From Plasmodium vivax (lineage: Eukaryota > Apicomplexa > Aconoidasida > Haemosporida > Plasmodiidae), in NCBI RefSeq assembly GCF_000002415.2, contig NC_009918.1, positions 1,302,001-1,366,000 on the forward strand: 64,000 bases of DNA, in the 5' to 3' direction. The notes below the pieces were generated by a model. It had not been told where the DNA came from. It saw nothing but the letters and a program-made list of their open reading frames with translations, and did not search any database. Shown in pieces: positions 56,208 through 64,000 of the stretch. The position numbers and the translations under genes were made by a program. Positions within the stretch are counted from its first letter, which is position 1. Each line of letters opens with the position of its first letter.

Positions 56208-58748
56208 TGAACATGAGGAAGTTTGCGGCAAATGTTAGGAGCCGCATCACCCCCAAGAGTGCCATCCGTTCGAACATTTCTTCACCCATCTTTTTCACGT
56301 CTTTCTCTTTGCAGGAATTTGCAAAATGGGAACTTCTTGAGGGCGCGCAAAGATCAGATATGACACAGCCTTTTTCCTTTGCAGAGTGGGGAAGCCCCTT
56401 TTGTCTACTCCTCCGTTTCTCCTTTTTTTTGTGAAATTTGTGCATATTGCCTTGTTCGGCGGGGTTACTTTTCCGCTCTGCTTTACCCCCCTCTTACTAA
56501 CTAGCTAAAATGTAGACTCTCAAAGAGGTTTTAACTGTATGGTTTGTTATCCACCCAATTGGGGCTCCGCAGACGGGCGGAAGGGTTAGGCTTACAAAAG
56601 TGGATGCCTCCGAAGGGGTCACCCTGGCTTTTTTGAAGGGGGGAGCAGTTACACCGTTCCGCCTGTTTCAATCCTGTTTGACTCCTTTAGTTTACTTTTT
56701 TTTTTTTTTTTTTTTCAAATCGGAATAGGCACATAGCTGCACGAAATGAAGGAAGAGGCGAACGTCCTGCCAACCATGCGGTGTTTCATTTAAGAGGCAT
56801 AAAAAAAAGTTCCCCCCATCATTTGAAGTTTACACGGTGTGGGGGCTGCCCCTTTTGTGCATAAAGAGGTGGTAGACTTTTTCAAAGGTACTTCACCATA
56901 AGGTGGTCAATTTGGTTTTTTTTTTTTTAACAAATTATATAACCCCTGGGTGAGGGAAAAAAAAAAAATTAATTTCCCCTGGGGGGGTAGAACAAAAAAA
57001 GGCACTTTGAGAATTTCTTCCTTTACAAAAGGGAGGGCTTCTTCCTGCACATTTTTAATAGAAATAAATTTAATAAGAAAAAAAAAATTTGCACATACAC
57101 ACATTGGTCAGGGGTGGTGATGTGTAATCTATGCTACGTCTTAAGTCCCTTGCAAGAATGCCCATTCTACGTTTTGCTCGTTCCTACCACGACAGTGTCG
57201 TTCTTGTTGCTGAGTGGTGCACGGACAGGGGGGATGTACCTATATATGTGTGTGTACACCCTAGTACCTACTTGCATTCATGCGCAGGATTTTGTTTTTT
57301 TTTTTGGCCCCTTAAAACGGGTGTGCACTTAACTCATTGACGATGTGCATGCACGTCCACCCAGGGTGCACATTTCCAAGCGTATAGATACCGCTCTTGC
57401 AGCGCAGCGATCGTTTTTACAATAGAATTCATTTATGCCCCGGACGGGCACAAAGGAAAAGAAGCGACCTGTGAATGGATATGTTTGTTAATTTTTCCTT
57501 TTCTACTTTTTTTTTTTTTTTTTTTAATGCACAACGATGTGGTGATAGGAATGTGCAGAATTTTTACGCCATTTTAAGCCTTTTTTTTTTTTTTTTAATT
57601 AGCGGCGGGGACAATGGTTGTTGCAAAAAAAAAAAAAAAAACTGTGCCTCTTTCGCGCTTGCGTAAGTATGCACACAGGAAAAATAAAAAAAAAACACAT
57701 GCCTGTGCGCGTATTATTATACATGCGTAGCACATACCTACCTACATCCACACGCTGCTTCACCGTGCTGCGTGCGAAGAAAATGAAAGGACTCGCACCT
57801 GCTGAGGCAGCACATGGCGGCAGTAGGAAGCGTTGCATCGCAGCGCCCCCGATGGCTAAGCAGAACGTCCAAGCAGTGCATCACCAGGGGAAGGCGTAAA
57901 CCCGGCTAGGAATGAGCAACGTGGGGGTGTGTGGCAAGTGGGAACGTGGAGCAGCGCGCGAAGTGGTAGAAATAAGCTGAAAGGGGGAAGCACAAAGGAA
58001 GGAAGCACAACAGGAAGAACAAAAAAAGAAAGCACAACAGGAAGAACAAAAAAAGAAAGCACAATAGAAAAAACAAAAGAAACATTAAAAAGTTAAAGTG
58101 TAACCACTTAAACAAATAAAAAAACAACATAAATAAAAAACACAAATAAGAAACATAAATAAAAAACACAAATAAAAAACACCAATAAAAAACATAAATA
58201 AAAAACACCAAATAAAAAACACGTAAACGTAAATGCAAACGTAAACGCAAATTCACGCACAAATCTACACTGACGAAACACACTCACATGAAAAAATTGT
58301 TTAGTCCCTACTTAAGCTTTTTTTTTTTTTTTTTGTTCTGTCTTTTTAGCCTATTTCACAAGTACATACCGTGTGCACCTACGCTTCAACTGAGCGACGG
58401 CTGAGCAAAACTGCCACGCGGAAGAGTGACCTACACTTATAAAAATGTTGCAAAATAATTCAAAGAATATTCTAAACATATTATAAACGTACTATAAACA
58501 CATTGTAAACACATTCTACACACATTCTAAACACATTGTAAAAAAAACGCTTCAGTGCCATTTTTACTCCTCCACTTGCCATAACAACGCCCACGTTGTA
58601 CCCCCCCGCGCAACGGAGAAGCACCCCCTCCATGACGTGCCTTGCGTAACCATCGGGGAAAACTCGATTGCTCACTCGAAAGGGAATTACATAACCAGAG
58701 GTGACAAACACCCCACTGAGACAAGACAAGCTTAGATAGTTCACATAC
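56208..58748. other. Intergenic region before the last gene, with simple repeats
   Basis: 2.5 kb without a supported gene. T20 at 56695-56715, T19 at 57507-57525, T16 at 57582-57597, A18 at 57625-57641 and T16 at 58320-58335 mark it. The distal part holds three AC/AT-rich arrays (58000-58080, 58115-58225 and 58466-58548; see next entry). It should contain the promoter and 5' leader of the downstream gene. Confidence 0.65.
58000..58548. repeat. Three short A/C-rich tandem arrays upstream of the last gene
   Basis: 58000-58075 carries about three copies of a ~26-base unit (aagcacaacaggaagaacaaaaaaag). 58115-58225 has about nine copies of ~12 bases (ataaaaaacac(a/c)a). 58466-58548 has about seven ~11-base copies (aacacattcta / aacacattgta). 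They differ in sequence but are all A-rich with few G on the plus strand. Confidence 0.8.
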
Positions 58749-61700
58749 ATGTCACAGCGGAATATGCTGGATCAGGGAGGGGACACCACTCCAAAAATAA
58801 AAAGTTACTTGCTAAATCTAAAGGTAGTTATTCACTAATGCCTTTTTCATTTTTCCCCCTCCCCTCCGTTCCCTTCCCGTCTTTCTACCCCCTTTCTTTT
58901 CCATTCCCCTTTACTAAAAGAAAGAATATTGGTCAACAAAATAGCATTCTCCATTTGGAGATGAAGAACAAACTCGCAGCAGAGTTGAGCGGCGGCCCAA
59001 ACCGCTCGCCACTTCGCTCCCCCCCGAGGAACGAACGTAATGAGAGGAGTTACCTTAGAGAGGAAGACATATTCCTTTATAACAAGCCTAAGGATTTGAT
59101 CTACTATTCGGCTAAGCCCAAACCATCAAATGGTAGCCCCTCATCAAACGAGCTGAGCATGAACCGAACGGAGCTGAAAAAGAAAAGTGATGACTTGGTC
59201 GTTACTCACGTTTTGCAAAATGAGGGAAATGATGTGATCTCTTGTAGGGGGATGTCACCAGAGGTGGGAGCTAAGGCCAGGAAAAATTACACCGGTGAGG
59301 AGAAGGGCATCACGGGGAGGGGAAAAGAACCCGTCTTCGGAAGGAACGACTCGTTAGGGAGCAAATTCCGCCAAGGGTATATCCCCCCCAGGGGCAACCA
59401 CCACGAAGGTGAATATCACCCCCATTTGAGCGGCAAAATGGATGGTACTTCATATGACAGGGAGAAACGAATGGCACTGCGAATGCATTACCAAATGGGG
59501 GATCCCCCAATGGGGGACCCACTGCAGTCTTTGCACCAAAGCAGGGGGGAGAAAATCCCAAATGAAGGGGCAAGCATCCTCCCGTCCAGGCTTATAAAAA
59601 CAGAATGGGCTGCAAATCCAATAGGGGGCAGGAAAAACACCCACCAGGAGGAAACCCCGCATGATGCTATCATCACAAAAGAGGTGCACAGAAGCAGTAA
59701 CTACTCCTTCATCGACCAGAGCGACGCACCGGAGAGGAGCCACATGAGTGAAGTGGAAAGAAAAAAAAACGGCACCCAAGGCAGCAGCGGAAGTAGCACC
59801 ACAAGGCACAGGGGACATTTGTCAAATTTGCCACATTTCGGAACCCTATCGGATAAAGAGGTGGAAGATGCGGAAGATGCAGCCGACTTCAGCACCGCCA
59901 GTGTGATGGGATCAAACGACCCGAAGAAGAGCACGCAGCTACGAAGCTGTCTTAATGAAGGCGCACTGAGAAGGGCAAACGACTCGACAAATGAAGATGA
60001 TGCCCAAGGCGAGGTGCACAAATTTAACAACACGGAGCAGAGTCTAAGTGACCTAATTAGAGCCTTTCAGTTGAAGAGAGCCCAAAATTTGGGTGCCCCA
60101 TCGGGTAGCACCCCCGAGGATAGCAACACAGAGAATGGCAGTGCTGCCCCAAAAAAGGAGACGCCCACCCGTTTAGACAACTGCAATAATGCTAATAAGG
60201 TAAGGGTGGCCGAAAAATGGGTCAAGCGTTATGAAGCCCCACCTCAGGGTATCGCACAGAAGGGAGAAGAACTCGGGGAGATGAAAAAGGGAGCCACCTT
60301 AAAAATGAGCCACAATAAGTTGGTGGTGAGCCCATCCAAATGGGTTCCAAAGGACCCATTTAACAAACCGAAGAGGAGCATGTCGGACGATAAGACCTCT
60401 CCCCTATGTAATAGGAGCGGTTTGGCAGACCCGATGGACACATATGGGTCTACTCATCAGGGTGAAAGCAAATTGGGACACCCCGAAAATAGGGGAAAGG
60501 ACCAAATGGGTTACTACCCACCTAGGGAAACAAATAGAATCGAGTTTGACGAAGAGGGAGGAGATGAGTATCACCTGCTGAACCATCAAAACGGTGAAAG
60601 TACCAATGGCTCCTGCTTTGTGCAGGGAGAAGGGGGGCCATACGAAAAGGTGCAATTCATCCCCGCAAACTGCATCATCATAAATGGGGAAGAATATCAT
60701 CCATTTGTGGAAGTTTTAAAAAATGAGCAACTGATTGACAGCCAGGAGAATCTCACCTACCCTCTGATGTCTCAGTTTATGCAGCCATTTGTGGGGAGCA
60801 AAGGGGGGGTTGGAAATGAGGACTCCAATTGTGGCTCCTTTGTAGAGAGGGAAAGCTGCACGGATGAGGACTTCCTTCACCAGAAGGATAAGCTAAGTAG
60901 AAGCATCAACTACATTAGGCAAATTAAGAAGGCCAATGAGCAAGCGAGGTACGCCGATTCGATGGAGGAAAAGGGGAAGAAGAACAGACAAGGGGAGGAG
61001 CGTGCCCGGGGGGAAGACGAGCCATACTTTGTGTCCCCTCGTTTTGGCACACTCAGCCAGGAAGAGGTGGAAGAGGAGAGCCAGTCGAACCACGTGAGAG
61101 AGGCACCCTCCTGGGGAGAGAAAAAGAACAAAAGAGTGAACCCTCTGCTGTTGGCCAAGCGCCATTTACGGGAAGGGTTACTAAATAACGCAAGAAAGCA
61201 GGGCAACCCGAAAAATGGAAGGAGTGGCAACCCAAACTGGGCGCTGAAAAACGGGCGTGGCGCGCTGCCTCAAAAAACGGGCAAACCGGTGGAAACGCCG
61301 CCCAAGGATAGGCGAGTCGAGTTGGTGCAAAATGGAGACCTAGCCCGGGTGCACCTGAATGGTGAGAAGGTAGACACTTCGAATCGGCCGAATGGTCCTA
61401 ATCGCCCCAACCGCCTCAACCGCCTCAACCTCTCCGATTCGCCAAACTCAACTGAGCTAAAGCGCACGGGGGGGATCTGCAAAAGTGGGGCAAACGGCCG
61501 GGCGAACGCCAAGAAGGAAGACTCCCCCATGAAGCGCGACCATGTGAAGGACGAAAAGTGCGCAAAAAAACAGACAAACACAACATTGCGTAGGTGCCCC
61601 AAAATAGGAAGCAAAAAAAATGACACCAACAAACCGATTAAGATAAAATCCCACTTCATTTCTAAGCAAAATAATATTCCTATGTATGCAGTATCGATGC

Positions 61701-64000
61701 GTAACGAGCCACTTAAGTCGGTCAAAATGGCCAAGGAGGAACGGCCACAAAGGCACCACAACGGGAGGCAGCAGTATGGAAGCCAGCAATGTGGAAGCCA
61801 GCAATGTGGAAGCCAGCAGTATGGGAGCCAACAATACGGGAGCCTGAACAGGACAGGCAAAATTATCTGCGAAAGGAAAAAAATGAAGAGCAAAGACAAG
61901 TCCATTCTTTTCCAAAAGGGGGACTCTAAAAAGGACACACATCAGGATACTCCAGTAGAAGCATCCGAAAAGGATGACAAAAATAAAATTTACAACATTC
62001 CTTCCTGCCATAGCTCCAGCTCCTTTGACCACCGTCCTATTCACTCCCTCGATAGCTCCAACCTGAGCTGCGACTCGCAGGAGACGCAACAGGTTAGCAC
62101 CCTGGCCAGTGTACGCAAACAGAATTTTGCCAAAATGAAGGAAATGGTCTCCCGAGAAAGGGAAGCTGTGAGGAGAAGCGCCATCGTTCCGTACCCCAAA
62201 AATGGGGCACGCGGTGGGAAGGACAAGTGGGAAAACAAAAGGGAAGGCAAGGGGGAAGCCAAAGGGGAACCCAAAAGGGACCCCCCTAAGGAAGCGACCC
62301 CCAAAAGAAACGCACTCTGTAGGACGAAGAACGTAGCGCCCATTGAGACCCCCATCTGTGGCAGGCACGAGATAGGGAAGGGCACGAAGGGCATAATGGG
62401 GGGCAACCTGACGCACAACTCTGTAGGGACTCAACTGGTGGAAGCCCACAAAGCAGAGGATCACAACAAAAGTGCCCGCAAACCAATTTTGGCAAAAAAA
62501 AACAAAAGGGAAAAATACCCTCTCGATATAGAAGCCTCCTACAAGTGCAAAAGCATTTACATAAAAATTAATGTAGACACAAATAATGAAGAGCTACTCA
62601 AACATACACAGCAGAAGCTGCCAAAAAGAAGCCTAGAATTTAAATTATTCACAACCAAGTTTGTTAATGGCTTCATCAAATCGACCGAATCTAAAATTTA
62701 TAACTCTTCAAGTATTATTTTGCAAAATGCAGAGACTGACGTTTTTTACAACATCACAATTCACGTCTACAGCAGCGTCGTGTCTAGCCTGTGGCTCTAC
62801 GGGTCCGCTTCGTTCTATTTGACAAAATTTAACGTTGAACGGTTTAAGCTGAAAATGCCTTCTTCGGTCACCTTTAACAAAGAAGGGGATATCAGTAGTG
62901 GGGAAAGAAGTGCTCCAAAAGGGGTGCCATCCAGCGTATTAGCCGGGGAGAGGAACGGCGAGTCTAAAGGTGCCTCGCAAAGAGGTGAGCCAAAAATCGA
63001 CTCGCAGAACACACCCGAGAAGGGCAAACATGGCGAACCCCTCTTCTTTACAAACGCGGAGGGACAAAACACACAGGATTATCTGCTGGACGAGGAGGTG
63101 AAAGACATCTCCCTCGATGGCCACTCCTCCAGCTCCTTCGACGATGACCTTTCTTCCGACGAAAGCGACGTCGGGATGGAACATGTGAACATCGGCACCA
63201 ATTTAGGAGGCTCCCCCAATTTGGCACTTCAGCGCAGCGGTGGTCACAGTGACCATGATGGTGATGAGCAGGCAACTCCTCAACGGGATGACCGGGCAAT
63301 TCCTCAACGGGATGACCCCAGCCAAAGAAACAACTGCACACACAACGAAGGTGCCGTCGGCAGCTCCACCTATGACGAACTGATCCTAAATTTCCACGAG
63401 CTTAACAAAAGTAAAATGAAGAATGAATTCCAAAATGTTCGGTGCGGTAAGGGGGACTCTCCCACATCTGCAGTAGCGGAGAAGGATACATCTAACGGTG
63501 AGGAAGAAGACACCCTTCAACATTATCACCGGGTATCATCGCGTGAACAACCCAGTGGAGGTGAAGTTCCCCCAGCGGAGCAACCCACTGCGAGCTACCC
63601 ACCTGCAACCGTTAAGGAGGAGAACCACCGTGTAGAAAAACCCCCCCACTTTGACAGCTACTTAGACGAAAATAGCGAGGGGAATTTAAAATTTACCAAA
63701 TTTTTGATAGAAAAGGGGACCCATAAGATAATCCCAGATTCGACTAAACTGGTTTCAAGTGCCTCACTAGTGAAGGAAGACACAAGTTGTTGTTCCTTTG
63801 TACTTTCGAGCGCCCGCTCCTTTAAGGATTCCCACGAGAGTGGCAGCGGGAGTGAAGAACCCCAAAAGGGGAAACGACCACCTGGTGGGGGGCCACCCCT
63901 CAAGAGGGACAATAACAATTTGAAAACAAACTTCTTTAGAAGCTGTGCGTCTGACGCTGTGACAAATATTTTGGCTGAAGAGAAAAAATCCCCTGAAGTG
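58749..64000 (+). CDS. Large, mostly disordered protein, 3' end outside window (partial)
   Basis: Exon 1 is 58749-58823 (25 codons), intron 58824-58924 (GTAGTT...AAAG), and exon 2 is open from 58925 to the window end; at least 1717 residues. No stop is met, so the gene continues beyond 64000. The frame is set by the ATG in exon 1 and a phase-0 join reading ...YLLNLK|NIGQQN.... Most of the protein is polar, Lys/Glu/Ser/Asn/Gly-rich and repeat-bearing: NRPNGPNRPNRLNRL (about 61385-61435), GSQQYGSQQCG units (61759-61840) and a QRDD duplication (63270-63320). One region, about 62520-62880, is different. It is evenly hydrophobic and beta-like (KCKSIYIKINVDTN; LEFKLFTTKFVNGFIKS; ITIHVYSSVVSSLWLYGSAS; YLTKFNVERFKLKM) and is likely the only folded domain present. 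I recognise no family. By order it corresponds to a conserved Plasmodium protein of unknown function. Confidence 0.85.

Noticed and set aside
58481..58750. Minus-strand 89-codon frame before the last gene
   Set aside because: It partly reads an AC/AT-rich tandem array in the promoter region of the plus-strand gene; no family features.

Overview
The window is nuclear chromosomal DNA of a malaria parasite (Plasmodium), most likely of the P. vivax / Asian primate-parasite clade. The reasons are Plasmodium-type proteins with very long Asn/Gln/Ser/Gly low-complexity insertions, intergenic DNA full of poly-A and poly-T tracts, short GT-AG introns with long pyrimidine runs, and a moderate base composition that is far less AT-rich than P. 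falciparum. The gene order CBF5 - CNB protein (EPAC) - ATG4 - NOT1-like - HRDC-like protein - alveolin - prefoldin 2 - organellar LysRS matches, from memory, the P. falciparum chromosome 14 block around PF3D7_1416600 to PF3D7_1417600. Those ortholog numbers are recalled, not searched. The species cannot be fixed from this sequence by eye.

Layout. 2-4924 (+) is the 3' part of a giant Q/N/G-repeat protein of unknown role. 7170-8606 (+) is the H/ACA pseudouridine synthase CBF5. It converges on 9631-20657 (-), a very large multi-CNB protein (EPAC) whose N-terminal coiled-coil exon (19254-20657) I join tentatively across a ~1 kb gap. 22274-25431 (-) is the autophagy protease ATG4, with a second coding exon identified here. 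27254-41591 (-) is a ~4730-residue CCR4-NOT scaffold, probably the gametocyte paralogue NOT1-G, also with a second 3' exon identified here. A 3.7 kb repeat- and GTAC-rich upstream region follows. 45344-46294 (-) is an orphan protein with a C-terminal HRDC-like domain. 47425-48597 (-) is an alveolin (probably IMC1l). 51273-52289 (+) is prefoldin subunit 2 in four exons. 52810-54861 (-) is an apicoplast-type lysyl-tRNA synthetase. 55264-56207 (+) is a four-exon 122-residue protein with a hydrophobic N-terminus. 58749-64000 (+) is the 5' part of a large, mostly disordered protein that leaves the window.

How the genes work together. This is ordinary euchromatic core chromosome, not a subtelomeric or mobile region. 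I see no rRNA, no convincing tRNA, no mobile element and no CRISPR. The genes are functionally mixed: RNA modification, mRNA decay and translational control, autophagy/apicoplast membrane conjugation, cytoskeleton, chaperone, apicoplast translation and cyclic-nucleotide signalling. They are not an operon. The most rewarding points are gene-structure corrections (ATG4, NOT1-like, EPAC, prefoldin, the 122-residue gene), the alternating degenerate/intact CNB pattern without a visible GEF domain, two perfect hairpins beside an EPAC splice donor, and a dense GTAC cluster upstream of the NOT1-like gene.
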